Shown here: positions 1 through 10,282 of the stretch, one piece after another | Layout of the letters: every line of letters starts with the position of its first letter | How positions within the stretch are numbered: the first letter of the stretch is position 1 | Source: Proteus appendicitidis | GTDB lineage: Bacteria; Pseudomonadota; Gammaproteobacteria; Enterobacterales; Enterobacteriaceae | Assembly (NCBI RefSeq): GCF_030271835.1 | Contig: NZ_CP127389.1 | Span: forward strand, 2,764,001 to 2,828,000 | Reading direction: 5' to 3' | DNA length: 64,000 nt | Translations under genes and position numbers: made by a program | Notes under the pieces: generated by a model | Databases searched by the model: none | What the model was told of the DNA's origin: nothing | What the model saw: the letters and a program-made list of their open reading frames with translations, nothing else

Positions 1-150
1 CTGCAAAAACAAAGAGGTCACCATTATCATCCAGTGATCTTACGTATTTACATGATATTCCTCGAAGAAGATCGCACAATAGAATATCCATACTTCCCTC
101 TTTATGGTTATTTTTTAGTCACTAATAAAACAAAAGGTGAAAGGTCATAA
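1..150 (+). CDS. 3' end of an unrecognised protein (truncated by window start)
   Basis: An open frame runs from base 1 to a TAA at 148-150, giving 49 residues rich in aromatic and charged residues (for example the stretch IYMIFLEEDRTIEYPYF). Composition and length suggest a real C-terminus rather than chance, but the start is outside the window. It converges on iscX and ends just before a hairpin that can serve as terminator for both. I do not recognise the family. In E. coli pepB follows iscX on the other strand, so the gene order departs from E. coli here. Confidence 0.45.
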   Translation: MQKQRGHHYHPVILRIYMIFLEEDRTIEYPYFPLYGYFLVTNKTKGERS

Positions 151-153
151 TGC

Positions 154-182
154 AAAAAGACCAGCAATAAGCCAGTCTTTTT
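154..182 (-). terminator. Terminator of the isc operon
   Basis: AAAAAGAC (154-161) pairs with GTCTTTTT (175-182), with further inner GC pairing. Read on the minus strand the stem closes on a T-run just after iscX. The A/T flanks are symmetrical, so it could also end the plus-strand gene that stops at 150. Confidence 0.7.
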
Positions 183-201
183 AAATTTACGATATTATCA
201 A

Positions 202-396
202 TTATTCAAATTCATCAAGCCAAACAAGTAAAATAGCTTCAAGAATTTTTTCATTTGATTTCTGTGGATCATCGTCAAAATCTTCTAAATCACAAATCCA
301 CTGATGCATATCAGTAAAGCGTACCGTTTTAGGATCAGTATCAGGGTAAAGATCAAATAATGCTTCCCCTATTTCTCGCGTGTCACTCCATTTCAT
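202..396 (-). CDS. iscX: IscX, iron-binding Fe-S assembly regulator
   Basis: This 64-residue acidic protein is full length for IscX/YfhJ (66 residues in E. coli). It binds Fe2+ and IscS and modulates cysteine desulfurase activity, with the frataxin CyaY as its counterpart. The family signature is visible: the N-terminal KWSD, the DLYPDTDP segment, and an acidic DLEDFDDDP patch followed by the helix ending VWLDEFE. It is the last gene of the isc operon, 15 bp after fdx, and ends just before a terminator. Confidence 0.95.
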   Translation of the reverse strand: MKWSDTREIGEALFDLYPDTDPKTVRFTDMHQWICDLEDFDDDPQKSNEKILEAILLVWLDEFE

Positions 397-411
397 GCTC
401 GGCTCCTAAAA

Positions 412-747
412 TTAATGCTCTCTTGCGTGATTAATCGAATATTTAGGGATCTCAACAACTAAATCTTCGTCAGTCACTTTTGCTTGACAGCTTAAGCGGC
501 TTTCTGGCTCTAAACCCCATGCTTTATCTAACATATCATCTTCAAGTTCAGAGCTTTCTTCTAGTGAGTCAAAACCTTCACGCACTACACAGTGACAAGT
601 TGTACATGCACAAGACATTTCACAAGCATGTTCAATTTCGATGCCGTTGCGTAATGCAACATCTAGAATAGACTCACCTTCTGTTGCGTCAACAACAGCG
701 CCTTCAGGGCACAGAGTGCTATGGGGTAAAAATACAATTTTAGGCAT
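412..747 (-). CDS. fdx: ISC-type [2Fe-2S] ferredoxin
   Basis: A 111-residue adrenodoxin-type ferredoxin that supplies electrons for Fe-S cluster assembly on IscU. Cluster ligands are Cys42, Cys48, Cys51 and Cys87 (motif [10 protein letters not shown], then LSCQAK), the spacing of E. coli Fdx. Extra cysteines lie at 46 and 53. It starts 2 bp after the hscA stop, so translation is probably coupled. The acidic surface EESSELEDD is typical of the family. Confidence 0.97.
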   Translation of the reverse strand: MPKIVFLPHSTLCPEGAVVDATEGESILDVALRNGIEIEHACEMSCACTTCHCVVREGFDSLEESSELEDDMLDKAWGLEPESRLSCQAKVTDEDLVVEIPKYSINHAREH

Positions 748-749
748 AG

Positions 750-2600
750 TTATATCTCATCCACAGAATGACCTGCCAACGCTTGTCGAATAGATGAATC
801 CATACGACGCGCTGCAAAATCCTGAGTTTGCTTATCCAGTAGTTTAATCGCGTTTTCAATAGCAACAGGATCTGTTCCTTCAACGCTCTCTATTAAGGTA
901 TCTACAACTTTGTCGATAGCCATTTTCTCATCTTCATTTAACAGATGAGCATCTTCTTCTAATGCTGCAGTTAAACTTTCTAACACGCGAGCTGCTTCGA
1001 CTTTTTGCTCGGCTAAACGACGAGCTTGTAAATCTTCTTGGGCATTTTCCATCGAAGATTGGATCATCTTAGCGATTTCAGTATCGCTAAGACCATAAGA
1101 AGGCTTGACCTGTACGGAGGCTTCAACACCCGTTGATTTTTCCATCGCACTAACGCTGAGTAAGCCATCAGCATCAACTTGGAATGTGACACGAATATGT
1201 GCGCCACCCGCAGCCATCGGAGGAATTCCACGTAATGTGAAACGCGCTAAAGAACGACAATCACTCACCATTTCACGTTCACCTTGAACAACATGAACGC
1301 TCATTGCCGTTTGACCATCTTTGAATGTCGTAAATTCTTGCGCTCTGGCAACAGGAATAGTGGTATTGCGTGGGATCACTTTTTCAACTAATCCGCCCAT
1401 TGTTTCAAGACCAAGAGAAAGTGGAATAACATCCAGCAATAACATTTCGCTATCCGGTTTATTACCCACCAAAATATCAGCTTGGATTGAAGCACCAATG
1501 GCAACCACTTTATCTGGATCGATAGAAGTTAAAGGTTCACGTTTAAAATAATCACCCACCATTTGACGAACTAATGGCACTCGTGTTGAACCGCCAACCA
1601 TAACCACTTCTAGAACTTCATCTATTTCAACATCCGCGTCTTTTAATGCGCGGCGAACCGATAATAGAGTACGTTTTACTAATGATTGAATTAATGATTC
1701 AAACTCAGCACGAGTTATCTCACCTTTCCATCCATTAATGTTGATATCTGCAACATCGTTATCACTCAATGCAATTTTGGTTTCTGATGCAACATCCAGT
1801 AATTGACGTTGTAATACAGCATCTTTTTGATGCCCAAAACCAGCACGTTCTCTTATCCAGTCTGCCAGCATCATATCAAAATCATCGCCACCTAACGCGG
1901 TATCACCGCCAGTTGCTAAGACTTCAAAAACGCCTTTAGTTAAACGAAGTACAGAGATATCAAAAGTACCACCACCTAAGTCATAGACAACAATGGTGCC
2001 TTCTTTTCCTGAATCTAGGCCATAAGCAATAGCTGCCGCTGTTGGTTCGTTTAATAAACGTAAAACATGTAAACCAGCACGACGAGCCGCTTCTTTTGTG
2101 CCTTGACGTTGAGCATCATCAAAATAAGCCGGTACGGTAACAACAACACCATCAAGTTCGCCACCTAATGATTGTATCGCGCGCTCTGCTAATGTTTTTA
2201 AGATGTCAGAAGAGACTTGGATAGGATCGACAATACCTGCCGCAGTTTTAATTAATGGTAGACCGTTGTCATTTTCATGAAAATGATAAGGAAGGTTTGG
2301 ATAACGGCTTGTCACATCACTCAGTGAGCGACCCACCATTCTTTTTATTGAGCTTATCGTGTTGGCAGGATCTTTTTCTGCTTCTTTTTTAGCATTCCAA
2401 CCAACGTTGATATTATCAACTTGATACTGCACGACAGATGGCAATAAATAGCGACCTTCGCTGTCAGAAAGCGCTTCGGCTTGCCCACTACGTACAGTGG
2501 CAACTAATGAGTGTGTCGTACCTAAATCAATACCCGCTGCAAGCCGGCGCTGGTGCGGTGCAGGCGTTTGACCCGGTTCACTAATTTGTAATAATGACAT
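750..2600 (-). CDS. hscA: HscA, Hsp70-type chaperone for Fe-S cluster transfer
   Basis: 616 residues, the same length as E. coli HscA. It is a specialised DnaK homologue that binds the LPPVK motif of IscU and, with HscB, drives ATP-dependent cluster release. The ATPase domain is complete: phosphate loop GIDLGTTHS near residues 23-31, [13 protein letters not shown], and [12 protein letters not shown]. The substrate-binding domain starts with the [14 protein letters not shown] linker. It lies between hscB and fdx in the isc operon. Confidence 0.97.
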   Translation of the reverse strand: MSLLQISEPGQTPAPHQRRLAAGIDLGTTHSLVATVRSGQAEALSDSEGRYLLPSVVQYQVDNINVGWNAKKEAEKDPANTISSIKRMVGRSLSDVTSRYPNLPYHFHENDNGLPLIKTAAGIVDPIQVSSDILKTLAERAIQSLGGELDGVVVTVPAYFDDAQRQGTKEAARRAGLHVLRLLNEPTAAAIAYGLDSGKEGTIVVYDLGGGTFDISVLRLTKGVFEVLATGGDTALGGDDFDMMLADWIRERAGFGHQKDAVLQRQLLDVASETKIALSDNDVADININGWKGEITRAEFESLIQSLVKRTLLSVRRALKDADVEIDEVLEVVMVGGSTRVPLVRQMVGDYFKREPLTSIDPDKVVAIGASIQADILVGNKPDSEMLLLDVIPLSLGLETMGGLVEKVIPRNTTIPVARAQEFTTFKDGQTAMSVHVVQGEREMVSDCRSLARFTLRGIPPMAAGGAHIRVTFQVDADGLLSVSAMEKSTGVEASVQVKPSYGLSDTEIAKMIQSSMENAQEDLQARRLAEQKVEAARVLESLTAALEEDAHLLNEDEKMAIDKVVDTLIESVEGTDPVAIENAIKLLDKQTQDFAARRMDSSIRQALAGHSVDEI

Positions 2601-2611
2601 AACAGTTTCCC

Positions 2612-3133
2612 TTAAAAACCATCAAACAGACGTTCTTCGAGTTGCTCTACTTGCTCTTTTAACTTTGCGAGAAAACGTAATTTTCTCACATTATCTGCAG
2701 CAATATCCCAAGTTTGATTATCCAGCGTTTTAACCATTTCATTATGGCGTACAGTGTACATTTTTTCTAAACGTGCAGAAAAATCGGCTAACAAACTTTC
2801 GGCTTCAGCACTGTGTTCGATGTTATCCAGCTCTTCACGTAATGTGAGTTGCTCCATTAAAAAAGCAGTATCGTGCATCGTTTGTTGCTCATTAGCAATA
2901 TCGATACCGTGCAATGAGAGCATGTATTCAGCTCTTGAGAGTGGATTTTTTAAGGTCTGATAAGCCTGATTGATGGTTGAAGCAAGCGAGATTGCTTGAG
3001 CCTGTTCTTTGTCAGACTGACCTGCAAAACGATCTGGGTGATATTGACGCTGCATATCTTGATAATGTGTAGCAAGTTGCTGTTTATCAATATCAAAACG
3101 ATTAGGCATGCCTAATAGTGTGAAATAGTCCAT
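2612..3133 (-). CDS. hscB: HscB, J-domain co-chaperone
   Basis: 173 residues (171 in E. coli). The N-terminal J domain carries the HPD motif at residues 32-34 (YHPDRF), which stimulates HscA ATPase. The C-terminal three-helix bundle (about 85-173) binds IscU. It starts [10 protein letters not shown], as in the E. coli protein. It is 11 bp upstream of hscA and follows iscA in the operon. Confidence 0.97.
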   Translation of the reverse strand: MDYFTLLGMPNRFDIDKQQLATHYQDMQRQYHPDRFAGQSDKEQAQAISLASTINQAYQTLKNPLSRAEYMLSLHGIDIANEQQTMHDTAFLMEQLTLREELDNIEHSAEAESLLADFSARLEKMYTVRHNEMVKTLDNQTWDIAADNVRKLRFLAKLKEQVEQLEERLFDGF

Positions 3134-3181
3134 ACATCTACTCTTGGATTAATTAACGTTAATACTGTGTTTTAACACAAA

Positions 3182-3505
3182 TTACACAGTGAAGCTCTCA
3201 CCACAACCACACTCATTTGATACATTTGGGTTGTTAAATTTGAAGCCTTCGTTTAATCCTTCTTTGACGAAATCAAGCTCTGTTCCATCTAAATAGACCA
3301 TGCTTTTACCATCAACGATAACTTTCACACCTTTGTCTTCAAAAACAGTATCTTCGTCATTGATGACATCAGCAAATTCAAGAACATAAGCCATTCCAGA
3401 ACAACCAGATGTTCTTACGCCTAAACGCAAACCTTCACCTTTTCCACGATTAGATAGGAAAGAGCGAACTCGATTAGCGGCGGATTCTGTAAGGGAAATT
3501 GACAT
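3182..3505 (-). CDS. iscA: IscA, A-type Fe-S carrier
   Basis: 107 residues starting MSISLTESA, the length of E. coli IscA. The three cluster/iron ligands Cys35, Cys99 and Cys101 (SGCSG and ECGCGES) are present. A longer frame using an upstream GTG is possible, but the ATG at 3505 has a GAGGT ribosome site 7 bases upstream and gives the family length, so I chose it. IscA takes up clusters from IscU and passes them to apo-enzymes. Confidence 0.96.
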   Translation of the reverse strand: MSISLTESAANRVRSFLSNRGKGEGLRLGVRTSGCSGMAYVLEFADVINDEDTVFEDKGVKVIVDGKSMVYLDGTELDFVKEGLNEGFKFNNPNVSNECGCGESFTV

Positions 3506-3532
3506 GACACACCTCACTCATAAAGAACGAAA

Positions 3533-3563
3533 GCGGATACTGAAAAAAAGTTTCAGCATCCGC
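3533..3563 (-). repeat. Stem-loop between iscU and iscA
   Basis: GCGGAT-A-CTGAAA pairs with TTTCAG-C-ATCCGC, a 12-bp stem with one A/C mismatch and a 5-base loop, within the operon transcript. There is no clear T-run after it on the minus strand, so it is more likely a partial attenuator or mRNA-stabilising structure than a terminator. Confidence 0.6.
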
Positions 3564-3594
3564 CAATATTTTATTTTTTTATTATAAAAGACAA

Positions 3595-3981
3595 TTACTT
3601 GCCTTGGCGTTTGCTTTTATAGTCTGCAATCGCTGCTTTTATTGCATCTTCTGCAAGAATTGAACAGTGAATTTTCACTGGTGGTAATTCTAATTCTTCT
3701 GCAATTGCTGTGTTCTTAATAGATTCGGCTTCATCTAATGTTTTGCCTTTCATCCATTCTGTTACCAGTGAACTTGATGCAATTGCTGAACCACAACCAT
3801 AAGTTTTAAAACGCGCATCTTCAATTACGCCATTATCGTCAACTTTGATTTGCAGTTTCATAACGTCACCACAAGCTGGTGCGCCAACCATACCACTCCC
3901 AACAGTAGGGTCATTATTATCAAATGATCCGACATTACGAGGGTTTTCATAATGATCAATTACTTTTTCGCTATAAGCCAT
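3595..3981 (-). CDS. iscU: IscU, Fe-S cluster scaffold
   Basis: 128 residues, the same length as E. coli IscU. Ligands Cys37, Cys63 and Cys106, the conserved Asp39 (ACGD) and His105 are in place, and LPPVK (99-103) is the HscA recognition motif. Clusters are built here with sulfur from IscS, encoded just upstream. It lies 24 bp after iscS. Confidence 0.98.
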   Translation of the reverse strand: MAYSEKVIDHYENPRNVGSFDNNDPTVGSGMVGAPACGDVMKLQIKVDDNGVIEDARFKTYGCGSAIASSSLVTEWMKGKTLDEAESIKNTAIAEELELPPVKIHCSILAEDAIKAAIADYKSKRQGK

Positions 3982-4005
3982 GATTTAACTCCTGAAAACG
4001 TCTGA

Positions 4006-5220
4006 TTAATGGTGAGACCATTCGATACTGTTGATATCAACACCTTGTTTATGCATATCCCAAAGTGGAGAAAGATCACGTAAGCGACCAATTGCACTGT
4101 GGATTTGTTCAATTGCATAATCTATTTCTTCTTCTGTGGTGAAACGACCCAGAGAGAAGCGAATAGAACTGTGTGCAAGTTCATCAGTTAAACCTAAAGC
4201 ACGCAGTACATAAGAAGGTTCTAAACTTGCTGAAGTACAGGCAGAGCCTGAAGATACAGCAAGATCTTTCAGTGCCATCATTAATGATTCGCCTTCAACA
4301 TAGTTGAAGCTCACATTGAGAATGTTTGGCGCAGTGTGTTCTAAAGAACCATTGATATAAACTTCTTCGATATCTTTAATGCCATTCCATAAACGTAAAC
4401 GTAATTCGTTTAAGCGTTTAGTTTCATCAGCCATTTCTTCTTTCAAAATACGGTAAGCTTCGCCCATACCTACAATTTGGTGAACGGCTAATGTACCTGA
4501 ACGCATGCCACGCTCATGTCCGCCACCATGCATTTGTGCTTCTAAACGAATGCGAGGTTTACGACGAACATAAAGCGCACCGATACCCATAGGACCGTAA
4601 ACTTTATGCGCAGAAAGAGAAAGTAAATCAACTTTTAACTTAGAGAGATCAATCGGTAATTTACCCACGCTTTGTGTTGCATCTACGTGGTAAATAATAC
4701 CTTTGCTACGGCATAATTCACCGATAGCAGCAATATCTTGAACAACACCAATTTCGTTATTTACATGCATGATAGAAACTAAAATAGTGTCTTCACGCAT
4801 CGCTTCTTCAAGCTCTTTCAGGTCAATCAGACCATCACTTTTTGGTGCTAAATAAGTAACTTCAAAACCTTCACGCTCAAGTTGACGACAAGTGTCTAAA
4901 ATGGCTTTATGTTCGGTTTTTGAAGTGATGATGTGCTTACCTTTTTTCTGGTAAAAGTTAGCAACACCTTTTAGTGCGAGGTTATCAGCTTCAGTTGCGC
5001 CTGATGTGAATACGATTTCACGAGGATCTGCACCGATTAAATCAGCAATCTGATTACGTGCAATATCAATAGCTTCTTCTGCTTGCCAACCAAAACGGTG
5101 TGAACGAGAGGCTGGGTTACCAAAAATGCCATCAATAGTCAGGCATTGCATCATTTTTTCAGCAACTCGTGGATCAACAGGAGTGGTTGCTGAATAATCT
5201 AGATAAATGGGTAATTTCAT
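4006..5220 (-). CDS. iscS: IscS, cysteine desulfurase
   Basis: 404 residues, a PLP enzyme that converts cysteine to alanine and a persulfide used for Fe-S clusters, tRNA thiolation and other sulfur transfers. Lys206 (SAHKVYGP) is the PLP-binding lysine, His104 lies in KTEHKA, and Cys328 in the SGSACTS loop carries the persulfide. All match E. coli numbering. A GGAG ribosome site precedes the ATG. It is the second gene of the isc operon. Confidence 0.98.
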   Translation of the reverse strand: MKLPIYLDYSATTPVDPRVAEKMMQCLTIDGIFGNPASRSHRFGWQAEEAIDIARNQIADLIGADPREIVFTSGATEADNLALKGVANFYQKKGKHIITSKTEHKAILDTCRQLEREGFEVTYLAPKSDGLIDLKELEEAMREDTILVSIMHVNNEIGVVQDIAAIGELCRSKGIIYHVDATQSVGKLPIDLSKLKVDLLSLSAHKVYGPMGIGALYVRRKPRIRLEAQMHGGGHERGMRSGTLAVHQIVGMGEAYRILKEEMADETKRLNELRLRLWNGIKDIEEVYINGSLEHTAPNILNVSFNYVEGESLMMALKDLAVSSGSACTSASLEPSYVLRALGLTDELAHSSIRFSLGRFTTEEEIDYAIEQIHSAIGRLRDLSPLWDMHKQGVDINSIEWSHH

Positions 5221-5288
5221 TGCTCACTAACTCCAAAGACGACGGATCTTCTTTAATAATTTTGTTTTTGCCTACCTAGAGATCGCCG

Positions 5289-5783
5289 TTAAACTCGCAT
5301 ATTAACAATGGTTTCTTGTAAACGACCATTGATAGCATGGCGTTTTTCATTGTCTTGACGATCGGCGACATCCATAACCTCTTCGTTATTTACTAACTCT
5401 TCAAGGCTGATACTGCTTAAGAAACTGGTTATACGATCACTTAAATCACGCCACAAAGTATGAGTCAGGCAACGATCGCCACCTTGACAACCTTCTTTGT
5501 TACCCTGACAACGGGTAGCATCGACAGATTCATCAACCGCAGAAATAACTTGAGCAATAAAAATTTGCCCTGCATCACGACCTAATAAATAGCCGCCACC
5601 AGGACCACGAACACTTGCAACTAATTCATTTTTACGCAAACGTGAGAAAAGCTGCTCAAGATAAGAAAGGGAAATCCCTTGACGCTCTGAAATATCAGCG
5701 AGGGGGACAGGGCCTTGCTGCGAATGCAATGCAACATCAAGCATTGCAGTAACTGCGTAACGCCCTTTTGATGTCAGTCTCAT
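5289..5783 (-). CDS. iscR: IscR, [2Fe-2S] Rrf2-family regulator
   Basis: 164 residues starting [12 protein letters not shown] chose the ATG at 5783, with GGAG 8 bases upstream, over a 10-residue upstream extension absent from the E. coli form. A winged helix at about 1-65 binds DNA. Cluster ligands are Cys92, Cys99 and Cys105 with His108. The C92-to-C99 gap is one residue longer than the C92-C98 spacing of E. coli (GNKEGC). With a cluster it represses its own operon. Confidence 0.96.
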   Translation of the reverse strand: MRLTSKGRYAVTAMLDVALHSQQGPVPLADISERQGISLSYLEQLFSRLRKNELVASVRGPGGGYLLGRDAGQIFIAQVISAVDESVDATRCQGNKEGCQGGDRCLTHTLWRDLSDRITSFLSSISLEELVNNEEVMDVADRQDNEKRHAINGRLQETIVNMRV

Positions 5784-5813
5784 AACAAATACTCCGTGGT
5801 GAACAATAATCAA

Positions 5814-5842
5814 ATTGTGTCATTCCCGAGTAATTTAGTCAA
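5814..5842 (-). promoter_or_regulatory. iscR promoter (-35/-10)
   Basis: On the minus strand TTGACT (5837-5842) is followed after exactly 17 bp by CACAAT (5814-5819), about 30 bp before the iscR start. The -35 lies inside the proximal IscR-like site, as expected for autorepression. Confidence 0.7.
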
Positions 5843-5871
5843 CTATTTATCCGAGTGTTTTAGTCAAGTAT
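5824..5871 (-). promoter_or_regulatory. Two IscR-like binding sites
   Basis: Two similar segments, 5848-5871 (ATACTTGACT...ACTCGGATA) and 5824-5846 (ATAGTTGACT...ACTCGGGA), match the left half of the type-1 IscR consensus (ATA-SYY-GACT) and part of the right half. They are spaced about 24 bp apart, as in the E. coli iscR promoter, and cover the -35 region. Confidence 0.7.
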
Positions 5872-5914
5872 TATACTCAGCCAAAAGTTGATTTAAGTTA
5901 ATCAACTTTGCCCT

Positions 5915-6643
5915 CTATTTCTTAGCCCATTTCTCAATTGATGTCAGAATGCCACGTAAGATATGAAGCTCTTGTGTTTCTGGGCGTGCACGCGTAAATA
6001 GACGGCGTAAACGGCTCATCACTTGTCCCGGATGTTTAGGGCGAATAAAGCCAGATTCATTAAGCACCTGTTCTAAGTGAACGTAAAAACGTTCTATATC
6101 ATCAGCAGGTGGATAATCAATCTCTGATGGGTTATTTTCCTCTTGTTTTTCTTCTTGGGCAAGTGCTGCCATACGAATTTCATAACTAACAAGCTGAACA
6201 GCCATCGCTAAATTTAAAGAACCATATTCTGGATTAGTCGGAACATACAGATGAAAATCACATTTTTGTAATTCTTCATTGGTTAAACCTGTGCGTTCAC
6301 GACCAAAAATAATAGCAACTGGCTTATTTTTAGCTTCCATAACACAACGTTCACCACATTCACGAGGTGCAAGCATTGGCCAAGAAAGTGTACGGCTACG
6401 GGCGCTTGTTCCTATAACTAAACCACAGCCTTCAATCGCTTCATCGATACTATTAACAATATGTGCATTGCCAATAACATCACTTGCACCCGCGGATAGG
6501 GCAATAGAATGCGAATCTGGTTTTTCTTTTGGATTAACAAAATAAAGATTGGTTAATCCCATGGTTTTCATAGCTCGAGCTGTAGAGCCCATATTGCCTG
6601 TATGCGAGGTTTCTACAAGGATGATGCGAATATTTTCTAACAT
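5915..6643 (-). CDS. trmJ: TrmJ, tRNA Cm32/Um32 2'-O-methyltransferase
   Basis: 242 residues of the SPOUT superfamily (246 in E. coli). It methylates the ribose of residue 32 in several tRNAs using SAM. The N-terminal motif [20 protein letters not shown] and the knot motifs [11 protein letters not shown] and [15 protein letters not shown] are intact. It sits upstream of iscR on the same strand, as in E. coli. Confidence 0.95.
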   Translation of the reverse strand: MLENIRIILVETSHTGNMGSTARAMKTMGLTNLYFVNPKEKPDSHSIALSAGASDVIGNAHIVNSIDEAIEGCGLVIGTSARSRTLSWPMLAPRECGERCVMEAKNKPVAIIFGRERTGLTNEELQKCDFHLYVPTNPEYGSLNLAMAVQLVSYEIRMAALAQEEKQEENNPSEIDYPPADDIERFYVHLEQVLNESGFIRPKHPGQVMSRLRRLFTRARPETQELHILRGILTSIEKWAKK

Positions 6644-6661
6644 TGATTTCTTGTTAATTGC

Positions 6662-6688
6662 TTTGTGATCTATCTATTTTATCACAAA
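6662..6688. repeat. 8-bp inverted repeat in the trmJ-suhB gap
   Basis: TTTGTGAT (6662-6669) and ATCACAAA (6681-6688) are separated by 11 bp in the divergent promoter region. It resembles a CRP site only superficially, because the spacer is too long. It may be an operator or a hairpin. Confidence 0.35.
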
Positions 6689-6767
6689 TGTAGCCAGAAA
6701 CACGAATGCCTGTTATACTCTGGCACGTTTTTTATCCCCGTTCTTTAACATCTTGTGGAAGATAACC

Positions 6768-7571
6768 ATGCATCCGATGCTGAATATTGCCATACGTGCC
6801 GCACGTAAGGCTGGTAATTTAATCGCCAAAAATTACGAAAATCCTGAATCTGTAGAAACCAATCAGAAAGGTACCAATGATTTTGTCACTAACGTTGACC
6901 GTGACGCAGAACAAGCAATCATTGAAATCATCCGTAAATCTTATCCAAAACACACCATTATTACGGAAGAAAGTGGCGAGTTACTCGGTGAAGATCACGA
7001 CATACAATGGGTTATTGATCCACTTGATGGCACTACTAACTTCATTAAACGTCTTCCACACTTCTCTGTTTCTATTGCTGTACGCATTAAAGGCCGTACT
7101 GAAGTGGCTGTTGTTTACGATCCTATGCGTAACGAATTATTCTCAGCCGTTCGTGGTCAAGGCGCACAATTAAATGGCTATCGTCTGCGTGGCTCTAACG
7201 CTCGCGATTTAGACGGTGCTGTTCTTGCGACTGGTTTCCCATTCAAAAGCAAACAACATTCCGCTGCTTACATGAACATGTTAGGTAAACTGTTTGTTCC
7301 TTGTGCAGATTTCCGTCGCACTGGTTCAGCAGCATTAGATTTAGCTTATGTTGCCGCAGGTCGTGTTGATGGTTTCTTTGAGATTGGCTTAAAACCTTGG
7401 GATTTCTTAGGTGGCGAACTAATCGCTCGTGAAGCAGGTGCTATCGTTTCTGACTTTACAGGTAACCACGGTTACCTACAAACCGGTAATATTGTTGCTG
7501 GTAATCCTCGTGTTGTTAGAGCATTACTCGCTGAAATTCGTAGCGAATTAACAGATGCGTTAAAACGTTAA
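6768..7571 (+). CDS. suhB: SuhB, inositol monophosphatase family / Nus factor
   Basis: 267 residues, identical in length to E. coli SuhB. The ATG at 6768 gives the family N-terminus MHPMLNIAIRAARKAG; a 5-residue upstream extension is less likely. Metal-site motifs are visible: Glu67-Glu68 (ITEESG), Asp84 and Asp87 in WVIDPLDGTTNF, and WDFLGGELIAREAGA near the C-terminus. In E. coli it binds NusA/RNA polymerase for rRNA antitermination besides its phosphatase activity. Confidence 0.96.
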   Translation: MHPMLNIAIRAARKAGNLIAKNYENPESVETNQKGTNDFVTNVDRDAEQAIIEIIRKSYPKHTIITEESGELLGEDHDIQWVIDPLDGTTNFIKRLPHFSVSIAVRIKGRTEVAVVYDPMRNELFSAVRGQGAQLNGYRLRGSNARDLDGAVLATGFPFKSKQHSAAYMNMLGKLFVPCADFRRTGSAALDLAYVAAGRVDGFFEIGLKPWDFLGGELIAREAGAIVSDFTGNHGYLQTGNIVAGNPRVVRALLAEIRSELTDALKR

Positions 7572-7608
7572 TTTTCATTAAAATACGAAGTTCCACTAAA
7601 GAATAAAG

Positions 7609-7646
7609 CAAAAGACCATAACAGATAATGTTATGGTCTTTTTTAT
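7609..7646. terminator. Bidirectional terminator between suhB and hcaT
   Basis: AAAGACCATAAC (7611-7622) pairs with GTTATGGTCTTT (7630-7641), followed by a T-run on the plus strand and flanked by A residues on the other side. It can end suhB and the convergent transporter gene. Confidence 0.85.
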
Positions 7647-7669
7647 TGCACTTTTTAGTACAGAGCAAA

Positions 7670-8824
7670 TTAACTATTTTGAGGTTTAACTTGAGGTCTT
7701 ATAAACATCGCAGGAATAGTTAATGCCGCCATTAACCAGAAAATTAATGATTCTTGATTTGGCAGTTTCTCATATAGCCAACCTGAAACTATCGTCATAA
7801 TCGCAATACTTCCTCCCATTGCTAAAGCAGAATAAACGGCTTGCAAGCGAATAATTTCATGCTCTTGACGCGCACTAATAAAGCGCATAGCGGCTAAATG
7901 GCATACCGTAAACGTACCACTATGTAAGATTTGAACAATAATAAGCGCGGGTAATGCGGTAAAACTCCCCATTAATCCCCAACGTAAAAAGCCAGCAAAA
8001 GCAGAAAGCAAAAGTAAATTTCTTGCGCTCCAACGACGGAATAAACGATGGCTAAGCATAAAAACAACCACCTCTGAAACCACACCTAATGACCAAAGGT
8101 AGCCGATTGTTGCGGTGTCATACCCTGCTTTTTCCCAATAAAGTGCGCTAAAACCATAATAAGCTGCGTGCGCACCTTGCAGTAAAGAGACGCATAACAG
8201 AAAGCGCCAAACGGGTCCCTCTGAAATCAGTTTCATAAAAGACACATTACTGTGTTCTACTTTTTTCACTTTACCCTGTGGCATAACTTTAGGGCGGAGC
8301 ATAGATGTCAGAAATAGCGCCAAAGTACTGGCAATCAATCCATAAAGAATAATAGGATGCCCAAAAGCATCAATTAAAACACCTAGCAATGATGAGCTAA
8401 TAATAAAAGCGATAGAACCCCAAACGCGAATCTTTCCATAATCAAAAGGAAACTGTTTTTGCCACGTTCCCGCTAGAGAATCCCCTAAAGGCACCATAGG
8501 TGAAAAGAAAACGTTAAATCCTGTCATCACGAAGAATAACCATGCCCAATGGCTACCCATCATAAATGCAACCGTAAAAAGTAAGGAGAGAAAAGCAAAT
8601 AATCTCAATGCAGTGATAAGTTTTGACGGATCTTTTACCGCAGGCGTTAAAATTAGGCTACCAACAAAACGTGCAGTTAAACCTACACCTAATAACAGAC
8701 CTATCATTGCCGGATCGACACCCTCTCCTTTTAGCCATATGGACCAAAAAGGTAAAAAGATGCCGTATGAAAAGAAATAAGTAAAATAATCTAAGGCAAG
8801 CCACAATGTTGATGGAATAACCAT
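7670..8824 (-). CDS. hcaT: HcaT-like MFS transporter
   Basis: 384 residues of the major facilitator superfamily with about 12 membrane helices. It aligns closely by eye with E. coli HcaT (YfhS), a putative 3-phenylpropionate permease of the NHS-like branch. Shared stretches include YFTYFFSYGIFLPFW, LLQGAHAAYYGFSALYW and IRLQAVYSALAMGGSIAIMT. The ATG at 8824 has GGGGGA just upstream; a start 4 codons earlier is possible. No hca catabolic genes are nearby, so the substrate is uncertain. Confidence 0.8.
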   Translation of the reverse strand: MVIPSTLWLALDYFTYFFSYGIFLPFWSIWLKGEGVDPAMIGLLLGVGLTARFVGSLILTPAVKDPSKLITALRLFAFLSLLFTVAFMMGSHWAWLFFVMTGFNVFFSPMVPLGDSLAGTWQKQFPFDYGKIRVWGSIAFIISSSLLGVLIDAFGHPIILYGLIASTLALFLTSMLRPKVMPQGKVKKVEHSNVSFMKLISEGPVWRFLLCVSLLQGAHAAYYGFSALYWEKAGYDTATIGYLWSLGVVSEVVVFMLSHRLFRRWSARNLLLLSAFAGFLRWGLMGSFTALPALIIVQILHSGTFTVCHLAAMRFISARQEHEIIRLQAVYSALAMGGSIAIMTIVSGWLYEKLPNQESLIFWLMAALTIPAMFIRPQVKPQNS

Positions 8825-8847
8825 CCAATCCCCCATTTTTAAGATGC

Positions 8848-8886
8848 AAAAAAACCCGCCAAGAACAAGTTCTCGAAGCGGGCTTG
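8848..8886 (-). terminator. glyA terminator
   Basis: On the minus strand AAGCCCGC (8878-8885) pairs with GCGGGTTT, which runs into a seven-T tract (8848-8859), 30 bp after the glyA stop. The inner GAAC/GTTC bases extend the stem. Confidence 0.85.
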
Positions 8887-8916
8887 TACAACGGGTTTTA
8901 TTATATCGTTACAAAC

Positions 8917-10170
8917 TTATGCGTAAACTGGAAATTTAGCGCAGATATCCAAGACTTTTTGTTTCACTTTCTCAATGTTCGCTTCATCATTGATATTATC
9001 AAGGACATCACACATCCAACCGGCTAATTCACGAGCTTCCGCTTCTTTAAAACCACGACGTGTAATCGCTGGAGAACCGATACGAACACCAGAAGTAACA
9101 AATGGGCTACGTGGATCATTTGGTACGCTGTTTTTGTTAACAGTGATATTTGCACGACCCAGTGCAGCATCTGCATCTTTACCTGTAATATTTTTATCAA
9201 CTAAATCTAATAAAAACAGGTGGTTTTCAGTTCCGCCAGACACTACTTTATAACCGCGATCTAAGAAAACTTCTACCATTGCTTTCGAGTTTTTCGCAAC
9301 TTGTTGCTGATAAACTTTAAATTCTGGCTCCATAGCTTCTTTTAATGCAACCGCTTTACCTGCAATAACATGCATTAAAGGGCCACCTTGAGAGCCAGGG
9401 AATACAGCAGAGTTCAGTTTTTTATAAAACTCTTCATCGCCACCTTTAGCAAGGATAAGACCACCGCGTGGACCCGCTAAAGTTTTGTGGGTTGTTGTTG
9501 TAACAACATGTGCATGAGGAACTGGGTTAGGATAAACACCCGCTGCAACCATACCTGCTACGTGTGCCATATCAACGAATAAGAATGCACCAATGCTGTC
9601 TGCAATTTCGCGCATTTTAGCCCAATCAACCAGACCAGAATAAGCAGAGAAACCACCGATGATCATTTTTGGTTGATGTTTTTTAGCCTGAATAGCGATA
9701 TCTTCGTAATCAATTTTACCTGATTCATCAATACCATAAGGTACGATGTTATACAGTTTACCCGAAAAGTTAACTGGTGAACCATGAGTTAAGTGACCGC
9801 CTTGCGCTAGGTTCATACCTAAAACAGTATCACCGGGTTTTAATAATGCCATATAGACAGCGGCATTCGCTTGAGAGCCTGAGTGAGGCTGTACGTTAGC
9901 GTAATCTGCACCAAATAATGCTTTTGCACGATCGATAGCCAGTTGCTCTACAACATCCACATACTCACAACCACCGTAGTAACGTTTACCCGGATAGCCT
10001 TCAGCATATTTATTTGTCAGCTGAGATCCCTGCGCCTGCATAACACGAGGGCTGGTATAGTTTTCAGAAGCAATAAGTTCGATGTGCTCTTCTTGACGAG
10101 TCACTTCACCTTCCATTGCATTCCATAATTCTGGATCGTAATCAGCAATATTCATTTCACGTTTTAACAT
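8917..10170 (-). CDS. glyA: GlyA, serine hydroxymethyltransferase
   Basis: 417 residues, the E. coli length. It interconverts serine and tetrahydrofolate with glycine and methylene-THF, the main source of one-carbon units. Lys229 in [14 protein letters not shown] is the PLP lysine. An AGGAG site precedes the ATG. It is divergent from hmpA, as in E. coli, and a PurR-like box upstream fits its control with purine synthesis. Confidence 0.98.
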   Translation of the reverse strand: MLKREMNIADYDPELWNAMEGEVTRQEEHIELIASENYTSPRVMQAQGSQLTNKYAEGYPGKRYYGGCEYVDVVEQLAIDRAKALFGADYANVQPHSGSQANAAVYMALLKPGDTVLGMNLAQGGHLTHGSPVNFSGKLYNIVPYGIDESGKIDYEDIAIQAKKHQPKMIIGGFSAYSGLVDWAKMREIADSIGAFLFVDMAHVAGMVAAGVYPNPVPHAHVVTTTTHKTLAGPRGGLILAKGGDEEFYKKLNSAVFPGSQGGPLMHVIAGKAVALKEAMEPEFKVYQQQVAKNSKAMVEVFLDRGYKVVSGGTENHLFLLDLVDKNITGKDADAALGRANITVNKNSVPNDPRSPFVTSGVRIGSPAITRRGFKEAEARELAGWMCDVLDNINDEANIEKVKQKVLDICAKFPVYA

Positions 10171-10282
10171 TCACATCTCCTGACTCAGCTAACTTCACTA
10201 AAGACAAACTCCCATGCGGGAGAAAGAATGGCATACAGTGTAAACTCTTTTTCTTCATTGAGATAGCCCCTAATGAAAAAAT

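Noticed and set aside
6662..6688. CRP site between trmJ and suhB
   Set aside because: TGTGA and TCACA halves are 13 bp apart instead of 6; kept only as an inverted repeat.
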